A DNA stretch of 64,000 nucleotides from Pseudofabraea citricarpa (GCA_029641185.1 JAPWGK010000027.1:310001-374000); one strand, 5' to 3'. Shown: positions 11,049-22,499, numbered from the stretch's first letter. The notes: a model not told the origin generated them from the sequence alone. Made by a program: numbers and translations.

Positions 11049-11820
11049 TATAGGAAGTAGATATACTCCTCTAAAAGGAGCTAGGTAGATAGCCGAGTTC
11101 TCTTAAATATCCCTTCCTAAGATATTAAGATTCTACGATACTTAATAAGTCGCTTAGTTAGGTTTATATTAAAATATCGATAGTTTAGAACGAGACTAAA
11201 GACTCGATCTATCTTATATTATTAATAAAGCGAGCGAAATTTATTAATAAGATTAAACTTATATCTAATATTATATATCTTCCTAGTATTAGCTAGTATA
11301 AGAAGGTTATTATATATAAAAAGAGTATAAACTAAAGCTATAATCTAAAGGTAGTTAATATATTTAAGTTATTAGTCGAAAGAATAAAGAATATAATTTT
11401 AATTAAATATCTATAAATCTTAATATAATATCTCGACTTATAAAATATATAATAAGTATATTAAGTATATAATCTGCTAATTATTTATTAATTTTATATC
11501 TTTTATAAAAGAAACTCTTAGTCTTTCCTAGTCTAGGTCTTATTAATCTAGAGTTAAATAGCTAATACTAATAATATTTCTATAGATATTAAGGTTTATT
11601 AAGTTCCTAGTAATTATATATAATAAGATTATATAAACTAGAGGTTAAAACTTCTACTTTTCTTTAACTCTACTAGCTTATTTAGCTTTACTAACTTAAG
11701 TTATCTAATTATATAGCTTAACTTATCTTACTCTTAACTAGATTATTTTCTATAAGAAAACTATCCTCTAGTAACAGGGCTTAATTATTATTCTTCCTCT
11801 AGTAATACTAGAATAAGAAG
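11049..11820. other. AT-rich block with RIP signature (2)
   Basis: Roughly 770 bases with only about two CpA/TpG dinucleotides visible, against dense TpA. CpT, CpC and CpG cytosines persist (for example TCTCGACT, CTAGTCTAGG), so this is not plain AT-richness but loss of CpA specifically. No coding frame remains. Most likely a heavily RIP-mutated repeat, possibly a transposon; identity unknown. Confidence 0.78.
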
Positions 11821-12297
11821 GCTCCTAGTATTTGCTTCGGGATATACGCTAGTCAGGTTTATCTGTTAGCGTACTAGACGTATATAGCTGGATATATATA
11901 AATAGCAAGGCCGTGCTATATAATATTCGTTACAATTGAGGCTATTTCTATAAGTATTAGATTTTTTATAACTTCTAAAAAAATAAAGAAAGAATATAAT
12001 CCCTCTTAACAGAGAGCAGGAAACTAATCATTTTGTTCAAAAACAAATATCAAAGAAAAGAATTTATATTTACACAAGTCTTAAGGCTATAATCATGTAT
12101 ACCATCTTACAGTTGCAGATTACATATCTTTTAATGTTACTTGACTTCTAGTCTCGCGACAAGTGGTTTTAAAAAAGAAAGAAAAACTAACAGGAATTAC
12201 TTCTGCTTAGAATATTAACCATATTGTCATTTACAATGACAAGTAAGACAAATATGCCATACGGTACGATCCCCGCCTTTCCACTTGACTATAATCG
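11821..12297. other. Transition zone, no gene seen
   Basis: CpA/TpG reappear gradually here. It lies downstream of the first Aurora-like gene and probably holds its 3' UTR and terminator. No repeat or frame supported. Confidence 0.45.
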
Positions 12298-13463
12298 TTA
12301 TTTACCCCCAAAGTTTCCGGCTGCTCCACCCGCTTGACGGTACAATGTAATCCAAGGATGCTGTTGAACCTGTTGGAGGGATAGTCTCTTTCGGGGATCA
12401 ATGACAAGCAACTGGAACCATGTCAATCTTCCGCATAACTAAATTTTTTAAGAGACACTCACGTTCTTGATAAAGTCTGAAGCCAGAGCGCTAACGAAGG
12501 AAGGAATTTTCATATCCGCCTTAGCAATTCTCTTAATTGTTATAAGAGGTGCATCCTCGAACGGCGCCTCGCCTACCAAGAATTCATAGGCCAACACACC
12601 TAGGGACCATAGGTCAACCTTCTCGTCGTAAGAATTGCCAGTACCGTTCGACATAATTATCTCGGGCGGTAGATAGTCAAGTGTGCCGCAATAAGTGGTC
12701 CGGCGGTTGCTAGGTGCATGTACACTCCAGCCGAAATCCGAAATCTTGATTTCACCATGCATACCTACCAAGATATTCTCCGGTTTGATATCGCGATGGA
12801 TGACATGCTTGCTATGTAGATAGCGTAACGCGCTGGCCATTTGCATGATATATTCCGCCGCCTTCCACTCAGGAAACCTTTTTACCTTACGTAAACGCTT
12901 GTACAACTCGCCCTGGCCAGCGAATTCAAGTATCAGGAAGATGCGCTTGCTGTCGTGGAAATGGCCGTATAGCTTCAGGATACCAGGGTGACGGAGGTTG
13001 GTCTGGATCTCGATCTCGCGCCGCACTTGTGTCTCAACATGAGCCTTCTGCACCTGGTTCTTGCACAGAACTTTCAAGGCACACACAAAGCCATGCTCCC
13101 GCTCGCGTGCCAGGTACACGCTCCCAAATTTACCTTTGCCGAGCGGCTTGCCTATCTCGAACATACCCAGGTGTAGTCCCTTTAACGCAGGCTGCTCAAT
13201 GAGAACCACAGCTGGGATTCCCGGTCGAGAATCTTGATTCGGCTTTTCTGTATCAGGAGGAGCTTTCAAAGCTGGTGGGGACGGGGACAAGGTCTGCTTG
13301 TGATTTTGGAGAGCGAGTTTGAGGAGGTTTGGCTGAGTGTGATTAGCTTTGACAATAAAGATTTGGGAAGTGGTGTTGAATGTACCTCTGACTTTTTGTG
13401 CTCTGCATTCTCGTCATTGAGTAACATGCGCTTGAAGCTAGTTCCTATGATGCGAGTTGCCAT
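12298..13463 (-). CDS. Aurora-type Ser/Thr kinase, paralog A
   Basis: Predicted 353-residue kinase from exons 13386-13463, 12463-13332 and 12298-12411. The first exon ([20 protein letters not shown]) matches the N-terminal style of fungal Aurora/Ark1 kinases and joins to PNLLKLAL, also seen in the second copy. Kinase motifs: Gly loop GKGKFGSV (~91), ALK Lys113, HRD with Asp207, DFG with Asp225, and the Aurora activation segment [15 protein letters not shown] with Thr239. The C-lobe ends VQQHPWI. All catalytic residues are present. Aurora kinases act on kinetochores and the spindle with INCENP/Sli15; fungi usually carry one copy, so two copies close together are unusual. Confidence 0.9.
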
Positions 13464-13797
13464 TGTCGTATAGAACGAGAGGAAAGCAATTGGAAGTCAA
13501 CAATGGTTGGATAATGTCAAAGCCCAAACTTTCTACAACTTGTGTTTTAGCAGGAAGCGTAGTTTCTTTGTATTCTAGAGCACACAGGTAGATTGATTGT
13601 TTGATTTGTGCACAAGCGATAAGTGTTACACGACAACCTATGCAGTTAGCCGAGCATGCATGTCCTTATGTTTGTGACGTTGCCATCATGTGATTCTGGT
13701 AACAAGTCTCTGACGTCTGATGCTAATTTCTTGCGTGCAATTTCCCCATCCCGACTTGAAAGAATCCACGTCTGCCGTTCGAACCTTGGCTTGTAGG

Positions 13798-13804
13798 TAT
13801 AAAA
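13798..13804 (+). promoter_or_regulatory. TATA box of the HGD-kinase gene
   Basis: TATAAAA lies 63 bases before the ATG at 13867. It argues against the upstream in-frame ATGs at 13720 and 13813, the latter being only 9 bases away, as the start. Confidence 0.55.
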
Positions 13805-13866
13805 GGGTGCTGATGAGTGATCTCCCCGCTTCTACCTTGTGCAACCAACGAGCTCTCATCTACAAA

Positions 13867-14757
13867 ATGCCTCACGGTCCTTGGTACACACCCTACAGAT
13901 TTCCGGTGTCGAAATGCCTCACCATTGATCCATGTCAGGGAGCCGTGTTTCAACTCTCTGATGAGACAGTTTTCAAAGTTCCCTTTCAATATCCAGTTGA
14001 CGCTGCGGTAGACGCGGATGAAGCAGATGATCGAATCTGCATCTCCCTTCGCAGCTTCGCCCTTTTCAAGAAAGAGAGTGCATTTTACGACGTGCTGGCC
14101 AAAAGGCCACATCCAAACCTTGCACAAAGATTGCAATGCAAGCAGCTCTCTGGTATCGTTCTCCACCGCCTCAACTCGTTGGAACAAGTCTGGAGCCTAT
14201 ATCCAAAAGAAAAGCATTATGTCTGGATTCAACAACTAGTTAGTGCCTTGGAGTGGCTTGAAGATCTCGGTTATACACATGGAGATTTGAAACCCCTTAA
14301 TATGGGCGTTGATAGAAATGGCAATCTTACACTCTTTGACTTCGGTTCCATCATACACCGCGACGAGGGATCCTTCTACGCCCAGGTTCTGGACGACCAC
14401 GTCTCGCTGGCAACATGTATTCATTTCCTGGCGTCTGGAATTATACCAGGAATACTCAGCATCCTTCAAAGAGGGCAAGGTAATATCGATGAAGCGGCGA
14501 AGGACTTTGATGAAATTATTCTGGCAGGCTGGGCAATGGGTCCTCGATCAGCGTCCAGTTTTTCAGAGGTACGAAAGGCTGTCGAAGGCATTGTTGGGAA
14601 AACTGGTTGCAATGGAGTCGATCAGTTGGAAAATGCTTCTTCTAGTACACAGCTGGCTTATGATGATATGGTGGAAAGAGATTCTAGATGGATGGAGGAG
14701 GAGGATTATCGCACTGCTTGGTGCGCTATAGGCTATATGATGCCTGATTATATTTGA
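13867..14757 (+). CDS. Divergent protein-kinase-like protein (HGDLKPxN type)
   Basis: A 296-residue single-exon protein with a compressed kinase fold: Lys37 in VFKVP (beta-3), Glu70 in FKKESAFY (alpha-C), the catalytic loop THGDLKPLN with Asp140, Lys142 and Asn145, and DFG Asp158. Arg of HRD is replaced by Gly, as in many fungal accessory kinases and aminoglycoside-type kinases. The glycine loop is degenerate (DPCQGAVFQL), and no APE motif is obvious. Core catalytic residues remain, so activity is possible. It lies between the two Aurora-like genes on the opposite strand. Start chosen from the CAAAATG context and the TATA box upstream. Confidence 0.78.
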   Translation: MPHGPWYTPYRFPVSKCLTIDPCQGAVFQLSDETVFKVPFQYPVDAAVDADEADDRICISLRSFALFKKESAFYDVLAKRPHPNLAQRLQCKQLSGIVLHRLNSLEQVWSLYPKEKHYVWIQQLVSALEWLEDLGYTHGDLKPLNMGVDRNGNLTLFDFGSIIHRDEGSFYAQVLDDHVSLATCIHFLASGIIPGILSILQRGQGNIDEAAKDFDEIILAGWAMGPRSASSFSEVRKAVEGIVGKTGCNGVDQLENASSSTQLAYDDMVERDSRWMEEEDYRTAWCAIGYMMPDYI

Positions 14758-15754
14758 CCTGATATTTTGTTACTGCTTCATGAGGCGTAGACGAATACAA
14801 AGCCAGGGTACCCTCTTGTCGCTCGCTCCTTTGAAAAGTGTATAAATTGTGGTACCAGCTGGTGCCAATAGTTGGCTGAGTGTATCCTGCTACTTTGCAA
14901 TCATCATAAAAGTCATCAACTATATTATCGGTCATCGAGTAATTGTACGGTTGGCATAATTTGGACCGTATGTTTGCTTCGGCATTTATATCGACTCGCT
15001 CTCTACCCGTGGCCTTGGTTCAAATCAAGCTAATATTCTTGGGGGCTTCGTGCGTCTTCAGCAAACTTGTCGTTGAACCCTCGATCTGAATGTCGAACCC
15101 AAAGTGGAAACTGTTTCAAAATGAGCTCTGCAGCTGAGTTAATAGTCTTGTTATTATCTATATAGATATGAAAAAAGTTCTTGTTCTTTTCCCTTTGCTG
15201 CTTTCCGGGTTGTGCTTGTACTCTTGATCTAAGCGGCAGCAGCTTCGTTTTAAATCCCTTCTAAGGCAGCCTATTCTGTTTCCTCCCTAGCCATCAGTGA
15301 TTCTTCATCAGCTATTCTAGATGTGGATCACATCATGCTTTGGGTCAAAACGCTGTCGTTCGCTGTGTATAATATACCGATGAGTAGCAGTTTACTAAGA
15401 TCAATGGCAATAGGAATGCCATCGGCGAAACAGACACTTGTTTGCAGATTGACACTTTATTTCACGCACAATCATGCTTTTTATATGTGATAGAAATAAC
15501 ATTGTCGTCTATCACAAGATAAGTGGCAATTTTCTCATCAAGTACCATGAGTAACCCCGTAGAAAGACACTGCAAAGCGAATCGAACACGCCATACCCTT
15601 TGTACCCAGAAGAGCTCTTCTATATTATACGCCTTCAGCCAATCCATTGATGTCTATCTCCTGTATTAAGAACGCCTGGACTCCTGTCATAATTCGTCTT
15701 CAACTAAGATTCTCGTGTCTATCAACTTCAACAGCAACCCACGAATGCCCGTCA
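14758..15754. other. Intergenic stretch, no gene seen
   Basis: No frame with support on either strand. It lies between the 3' ends of the HGD kinase and the second Aurora-like gene. Confidence 0.5.
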
Positions 15755-17283
15755 TCACCCGCTCTCGACAGAAGACTTGCTGCTTATCGATTTGGTTTGT
15801 CTCTTAGAGGTTATGCTAGGTCGGCCTGCATCAACACAGTGTTTAATGATCCACGGATGCTTTTGGACCTGGTCGAGGGGCAAGCGCTTTTCTGGGTCGA
15901 CAACAAGGAGCTGAAGCAGAAACCTAATATCAGCGTACATCCATATAGGCAGGAGCATAGATATGTATCTTACGCTTTTGATCAAGTCCGAGGCCTCTGA
16001 AGACACATAACTTGGGATAGTCATTTCACAGCGCAGAATTCTTTTGTACGTGAGAGGCTGCGAGTCTTCAAACGGTGCTTGGCCGACTAAGAACTCATAC
16101 ATCAAGACTCCCAGACTCCACAGGTCGACCTTGTTATTATAAGAGGCATAGTTCACAATTTCAGGCGGCAGGTAATCCAGAGTTCCACACTGTGTCTTTC
16201 TTCGGTCACTTGGTGCATGGACGCTCCATCCGAAGTCTGCGATCTTGAGCTCGCCATGGACGCCAAGAAGAATGTTTTCGGGCTTGATGTCTCGGTGGAT
16301 GACATGTTTCTTGTGCAAGAACTGCAATGCTGCAGCCATCTGGGCAATGTACTGTGCAGCTTTCCATTCCGAAAACCGAGTTTCGCGTTGCAGATGCTTG
16401 TACAATTCCCCCTTGCCGGCATACTCTAGAATCAAGAATATCCTCTTACTATCATGGAAGTGGCCATAGAGTTGAAGAATATTCGGATGTCGGAGGTTGC
16501 TCTGGATTTCAATCTCTCGCTGAACTGTGACCAGTCTCAGAATTAGCATGGCTTTTCTGGTTGTAGACAAATCTCATCCCGTGGCATATCTTCAGGGGAA
16601 GATAATCTAATTCGTAAAAACATACCTTGCTTCTCAACACGACCTTGCATTATCTCGTTCTTATGCAGGACTTTGAGCGCACAAACAAATCCACTTTGGC
16701 GTTCTCGCGCCAAATATACGCGCCCGAACTTCCCCTTTCCCAGCGGCCGACCAATCTCGAACATACCAAGATGAAATTCTTTCGGGGGTGTCGGTTCCCG
16801 AGGTATAGAGACTTGTATTTGTGCGATTTTGGCTACATCTTCTGAATCCCTCGATGTTCTAGAGGGAGGCTTCTGGAGTGCTGACCCAACAGGGGCAATG
16901 GAGCTCGGCCGTCGTAAAGCTTTGGAAGAGTCTAATGCGATCTTGAGGAGGTTTGATCGGTTCGGGTTCTGCACCAGCAGTATGTTCGAGGATGCTACAG
17001 CCTGTTTGAAGTTAGACATCGTCTCTAAAGGCGAGTTGATAAAGATACCTTTGGCTTCAGGTACGCCTTCTTCCCATTGCCAAGATCATTTTGGCAGACG
17101 GCGGAATCCCGAGAAGACTGTGGGAATGTGGAGACAGTATTCTATCTATATCAGAAAACAGCACTGCAGAACATTGGGTGAACATACCTTACAATTGGTT
17201 TGCGGTTTTGTTTCAGTGGGGGGATCATTCTCATCGCTGATAGAAACGGATTTGAGGCGTGCTTCCAGAGTGCTTGTGGCCAT
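15755..17283 (-). CDS. Aurora-type Ser/Thr kinase, paralog B
   Basis: Second Aurora-like kinase. Secure exons: one ending at 16626 that begins upstream of the Met codon at 17019, then 15974-16524 and 15755-15910. A likely first exon begins at 17283 ([20 protein letters not shown], Aurora-like) and ends at 17193 or 17188; its acceptor is unresolved. Motifs: GKGKFGRV loop, ALK lysine, [18 protein letters not shown], activation segment [15 protein letters not shown] with the phospho-Thr position kept, and VQKHPWI. The last intron (63 nt) is stop-free and in frame, so retention would insert 21 residues before LLVVDPEKR. Both paralogs look functional; which is the essential Aurora cannot be told from sequence alone. 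Confidence 0.87.
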
Positions 17284-18474
17284 CGTCAGGATTTACAAAG
17301 GGATTGCAATTGGTATCTAGTATTTCCCCCAAACTGATGAAGATTTCGCAAGTATCCAGATGGACTCGGACTTGTAGACTGGAGAATAATGAATGAGAAG
17401 CAACACGAGTGTGAGGTAAACAGATTGCTGGGCTGATCTACGTCGCCTAGGCAACGTTATCCAGGTATTCGGGACAATCGATTCAACAAAATCAATTGTT
17501 CTTGTGATGTTGTGGCAACCAAATACCTCCCATGAATACTTCCAGTATTTTTCTGAATATCCTTTGATGATGGAGAGAAAGGCTTCGTTTGCTAATATGA
17601 TCTTTAGTGCGAAGCGCTATTAGTTATACATGGTAGCGGAAAGGCTACTCTCGAGCACTCCACCATGGACGCAGATCAGCCGAACGGAACGGTATCTGCC
17701 GAATTACAGGGTGACTGATAAATCAAATAGAAACTGCCACTGCCCGAGTTCCCAACAATTTTATTATTGTTACAGATATTACACGGTGTTTGATCCGTTG
17801 CTTCTCGCTAGGAAGGTCAAAATGGAGACTGAAACTGCAGACATAAGTAGAGGGAGGAGATATTCTAGGAGTGAAACGTCTTTCTCCCACGTACATCCAG
17901 CTACGTACCTCCAGCACGTTAACAGACAAATCTGGCTGGTATATATTCTGAAGCAAACACTAGCGGCCCTATTGCTCTTGTTCCTCCAGACTTGGGCTGC
18001 TGATTGAGCCCTGTTGGCTAGGCAATAGCTCTCCACAGGTATTTATATCGCTAATTGCAAGGCAAGTTAAGTCATATGGTTGGGTGACTTGAGTTAGCGA
18101 AGCCAAGGGAGCCAGTAGAGTCAGAGAAAAGTGAAAGTTTTGACCCCAGGTTTAGTTTATGTGGCCTGATTTTATACAATATAGCGCTTCCAAAAGTGAT
18201 ATGATAAAACAAGGACTTAATAATCCCAATATCCACGGAAATACTCTCAAAGTTAGCTACCTAGCTCTCAATTTAAGAGACCTGGATTAAGAAAAGCTAA
18301 AGTTGTCTTTCATAAAAGATATGAAATTGATAAACAACAACTACCAGGTCATGCGCTCAGTGTGCTGCTTGTGTATTTTAAATATCGAGAGAATGTATAA
18401 AGATCTCCAAATTTTCAGTTGAAATTCCGTTCTCTATTCTTTTGACTGACAAACACATCAACCACCTTTATATC
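17284..18474. other. Intergenic stretch, no convincing gene
   Basis: A 125-codon frame at 17630-18007 ends in a hydrophobic helix but has poor coding character and no start context, so it is not called. Promoter of Aurora paralog B probably lies at 17284-17600. Confidence 0.4.
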
Positions 18475-18591
18475 ATGGCTTCAGCTTACTCTCCTTTGGC
18501 CCACAACAGTCTTCCTATCCTAGCTGAAGCCGAGAAGGCGTTTGATATCAAACATAAGCCACACCTTGTCAACCAATTCCACTTGGTCTAG
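18475..18591 (+). CDS. Possible small ORF or first exon
   Basis: A 38-codon frame beginning MASAYSPLAHNSLPILAEAE after a TATCATGG context, with GTATAAAG about 85 bases upstream. It could be a short gene or the first exon of a longer one whose continuation I could not find. Weak support. Confidence 0.25.
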   Translation: MASAYSPLAHNSLPILAEAEKAFDIKHKPHLVNQFHLV

Positions 18592-19091
18592 ATAGAGAAA
18601 TAACTTTCACTAATTTCATACCTTCCTGTTTATTCTTGTGCCAATTTCTGGTGAGTTAATAACTTATACGTGCTCGATTGTTGTACTATGAGTGACAAGA
18701 GCTTGTAAGGGTAATACGTATACTGAAACTAGATAGCTAGATTACTATAACTCTATAGCAGTTAAGAGAGGCGGTAAATTATTAGGTCAGATTGTAGTCA
18801 AGTAAGCAAGGTGGTTACAGAGAACCAAAGTTAAGTGGTACAGCTAGAGGCGATGAACTATCGTAAGAGGAGCTGCAGTTTTACAAAGTGCAAAAGGAGT
18901 TACAGGACCCGAAAAAGTACTAATTACTACGAAGACAGTTCGCGTAATTTAGGCGATGAAAGATAGTCACGAGAGTAATTCACTCACATCGCGTCAGTCA
19001 TCGCCTATTTATCACCATCCACTTTGATTTCATCCTCTTTCTTCTATTATCAACTCCAAACCACAACACCCTGTTCGCACTCGCACTATTG
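18592..19091. other. Intergenic stretch, no gene seen
   Basis: No coding segment or repeat recognised; probably the promoter of the following multi-exon gene. Confidence 0.45.
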
Positions 19092-19736
19092 ATGATGTCA
19101 CGCGCATACACAATTCTAATAAATGACACACAAAATTTCGATTCAAGCATGCAGCGCCGGTAAGTCTATCTCTTTGTTACAATCACCTGAATCCCCTCAT
19201 TCCAGAGCAGCCAACGATTGCACTGGGAGGTACAGAACCCTTCTCTATAGCTAGACAGCACGTATTATTCTAGGCTAATAAAGAATGACCGTAGCATCAT
19301 AGCTGAAAAGCGCAAAGCAGCCAAGCCTGAGCCTAGCTACGACGGGGACAGTTCTACTGACGAGAAAGTGGATATAACTCCAATCGCTGCCCGCTGTAAG
19401 AGACTTAGAGCTAGGGCCGAGAATTTGCGAGGAAACGTACATTTTGAATACTATTCGGGTGTGCTGGATGGTGCTAACACTCTCTAGGAGAAGGATGCCG
19501 ACACCGATCTAGCCAATCTGTCTAAGAAGGTCAACTCACTCATTGAAGAGGCTCACAAGCGAAGTGACGACAAGCTCGCGAAGATGGAAAAGGAACACAG
19601 AGAGGAAGTGAAGAGGCTTGAACATAAGATCATGGATTTGGAAGTGGCAAACAAGATTCTGATGGACAGCCAGGCAACTTTCGCAGATGATTTCAAAGAA
19701 AAGTTGCGTGCGGCCATTGATCAGGTATCCCCATAG
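19092..19736 (+). CDS. Small coiled-coil protein, four exons
   Basis: A 167-residue product recovered from exons 19092-19159, 19206-19229, 19274-19436 and 19488-19736. Every joint keeps phase, introns are 44-51 nt with GT...AG, and the third has a GCTAAC branch site. Residues ~40-85 are basic and Ser-rich (KRKAAKPEP, RCKRLRARAE), a possible nuclear signal. Residues ~86-165 are heptad-like and charged (LANLSKKVNSLIEEAHKRSD, EEVKRLEHKIMDLEVANKIL), predicting one coiled coil. Not recognised. The last exon could instead splice at CAG-GTATCC near 19723, extending the protein, so the C-terminus is uncertain. Confidence 0.6.
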
Positions 19737-20675
19737 TTCTTTTGAACGTAAGCTGATACACGGGCTGGGAAATTGCGAAAACTTCTCGAGAGAAACAAGT
19801 GCAGGGAAATGCCAGGCAAGAGGGGTAGGAATATAGATCTGCCTACTTTAGACAATGGCAAGTGCAATGAAAGTATTATTGCAAACCTGATACCCTATGT
19901 GCATATTCTGACATGGGCTTTTGTGTATGTGCTTTTCTTGATCTGTTACTGTGTACATCTGGTGTAGCAATCGTTGTCTATCTTCAAAAGAAGTTTAAGA
20001 ACGCTACAGGCTTTTTCTATTTGCTTCTGAGATAGCTTCTAGAGACTTGGGCATGCGGGAATAGAACCCAATCGAGATTACCTTTTCCCATGCAACCCGA
20101 ATGATCTCAATGCGTAAAGTAGCAAGGATGACAAAGGGTCGCTTGGATTTGTTACCCCTTTATGAGCTACAGTCACGTGAGAGAAAATGCATCCTGGGAA
20201 TTATTTTTAGCCAGCAGCCCAGCAGCCACAAGGCGTTCGTATTCCCTCCACTTCCCAAGTTCCCAGCACATCTCCTCCACTGATGATTGCAGAACCCCCT
20301 CATCAGCCGCACACCAACATGCGGCATGGATGCCACTATTCGCAGGCCTTTCCACAAGGGGTCGCGCATTGGCAGTGTATCTGCCAATAGAGCGCCACAA
20401 GTCCCTAAGGAGATAAGGTAGGTTTGGTAAAATCAGCTTACTTTCTCTCGGTGCCGATGCATCCTCGAGTGTTGATGTATCCCCATCGCTGTCTCTCGTT
20501 TTCTTCAGTTGTGTAGGTTCTGCAATTCCGAGCGATGTCGAGTTGATAAGAAGGGTATGCGTTTATACGCCTTGCAATGCAAAGCTGTATGTGAAGGCAG
20601 TACATCAAGGTACGACAACGACGGCTATCACCAGCTTTCGAACAGGTCAAGGACCACAGCCTAGAATACAACAAC
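19737..20675. other. Intergenic stretch, no gene supported
   Basis: Several 60-150 codon frames overlap on both strands without family resemblance. Promoter of the TmpA-like gene presumably lies in the last few hundred bases. Confidence 0.4.
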
Positions 20676-22175
20676 ATGGATGCCGACTTGGAGCTCGCAG
20701 ATGTTAGCAAGGAAGAAGCATATGTTTTCAGACCCCGCTCTGTCAGTGTGTCTTCTGCGAACAGCTCTACATCATCACGATTATCTCCCGACGACTCAAA
20801 TGACCCTTTGTTGCGCCATTCCGACTCTGCGCAAGCTTGCGTACCTCTTCCTCCGAAAAAGCTGTTCTTTCGGCCAGTCCGCCGAATCAAATACATTATC
20901 TTTACGACTTATAGATGCCTTTTCTCGATAGTGTTCGTAGTCAACTGTATCGGCCTGGGCCGTCTGCTTTTAGGCCGTAGGGGAAGAAACCATCGCTGGT
21001 CGTCTCCTTTGCTGTCCGATGTCTCGAACTGGGCATCTGCAAACTTGATGATCGCAGTTTTGGCACGCCAGGACTATGTAATCAATCTGCTCTTCAGAAT
21101 ATGCTGGCGCATCCCGCTTTCCGCCCCTCTTCGAATCAGACGGACAATGGCGAGCATATATGAGTATGGGGGAATACACAGTGGGGCGGGCATCTGTTCA
21201 GTGCTCTGGTTCTCTCTGCTTACCGGACTTTTGGGCAAGGAGATGTTGAGCTTGCGTGTTAGGGATCCCAACATTAAGCTGTGTACTTTCACTCTGGTTG
21301 TCATTCTTTGGGTACTGGCCTTCACCACATACCCTCAATTCCGTCGCTCTATGCATAATGCATTTGAGCATATTCACAGATGGGGTGGATGGATCTCTCT
21401 CGGTTTATTCTGGTGGGAACTCCATCTTCTTTCTAACCAGATCGCCCACCAAACAGGTCCCATGTCTCCGGGGGCTAGGCTTAAGCACCTTCCTGCGTTC
21501 TGGTTTCTTATCGTTTCAACTATCCACATATTCTTGCCTTGGCTACGATTACGAAGGCTCCGAATTGAGTCTGAGTATCTCTCATCACACGTCACCAGGC
21601 TGCATATCTCAGAAAAGGTCAAGAATTGTGTGGTCTATCGCATTTCAACTTCACCACTTGGTGATTATCATGCATTCGCATGTATTCCAGAGCGAGATGG
21701 TCTGGGAGGATCGTTGATTGTCTCAAATGCGGGAGACTGGACACGGAAGGCCATTGACTCCCCAGTAAAGTATTACTGGACTCGTGGCATACCAACAGTC
21801 GGTGTCCTATGCATGGCGCAAATCTTCCGCAAGGTCGTCATTGTGACTACAGGAAGTGGAATTGGACCTTGTCTAGGTACCATTTTAGGCATGCAGGCTC
21901 GCACGTCATGTCGCATAGTTTGGTCGGCTTCAGGTCCTCACAGAACCTTCGGTGATGAGATCTACAACAGTGTGCTGTCCGTGGATCCCAAAGCCATGAT
22001 CATCGATACGAAGACTGAAGGGAGACCAGATCTAATTCGATTGGCATACGAGCTGTACATTGAATCTGGTGCAGAGGCAATCTTCTGTATTAGCAATCGG
22101 CAATTGACGAGAAAGGTTGTTTATGCAATGGAGAGTAGAGGCATCCCAGCCTATGGACCGATATGGGATTCATAA
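20676..22175 (+). CDS. tmpA: TmpA-like integral membrane flavoprotein
   Basis: A single-exon 499-residue protein. Residues 1-65 are Ser-rich and cytosolic; hydrophobic segments follow around 70-100, 165-185, 200-220, 240-255 and 270-290, with conserved-looking His residues in HNAFEHIHRW and WELHLL. The C-terminal half is a ferredoxin-reductase-like NAD(P)/FAD region with YWTRGIPTVG and TTGSGIGPCLG. This layout matches TmpA of Aspergillus nidulans, a membrane flavoprotein needed for a signal that triggers conidiation, and relates more distantly to ferric reductases. Inference: plasma-membrane redox protein acting in development. The call rests on recognised motifs, not on a search. Confidence 0.72.
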   Translation: MDADLELADVSKEEAYVFRPRSVSVSSANSSTSSRLSPDDSNDPLLRHSDSAQACVPLPPKKLFFRPVRRIKYIIFTTYRCLFSIVFVVNCIGLGRLLLGRRGRNHRWSSPLLSDVSNWASANLMIAVLARQDYVINLLFRICWRIPLSAPLRIRRTMASIYEYGGIHSGAGICSVLWFSLLTGLLGKEMLSLRVRDPNIKLCTFTLVVILWVLAFTTYPQFRRSMHNAFEHIHRWGGWISLGLFWWELHLLSNQIAHQTGPMSPGARLKHLPAFWFLIVSTIHIFLPWLRLRRLRIESEYLSSHVTRLHISEKVKNCVVYRISTSPLGDYHAFACIPERDGLGGSLIVSNAGDWTRKAIDSPVKYYWTRGIPTVGVLCMAQIFRKVVIVTTGSGIGPCLGTILGMQARTSCRIVWSASGPHRTFGDEIYNSVLSVDPKAMIIDTKTEGRPDLIRLAYELYIESGAEAIFCISNRQLTRKVVYAMESRGIPAYGPIWDS

Positions 22176-22499
22176 TAATAATTCATCTAATTGAAAAGAC
22201 TAAATCTCATTCTCTATTACTGCTTCACTGATCAAAATTCGACATAATCCAACAACAAATCTAATGGCTAGTCAAAAGCTTGACATATCGATACAGGGAT
22301 CCAAGCGGCACATATACAAACGGGCGTTAGCTGCAGTCCTGCAAATTCTGCGCTGTTGTATGTCGGGATCAAAGCATCGGTGTCTTCATTCCCTGCCCGA
22401 ACTGGCATCGGTTCATGCATCTGCTCAAGGGAATTTTCTTGATGAGGAACACTATCGGGGAATGCCTCTGTCGGTAGGCATGCTGACTCGGGACTGAGA

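Noticed and set aside
17630..18007. 125-codon frame ending in a hydrophobic segment
   Set aside because: Poor coding composition and no homology-like motif; a small membrane protein cannot be excluded but is unsupported.
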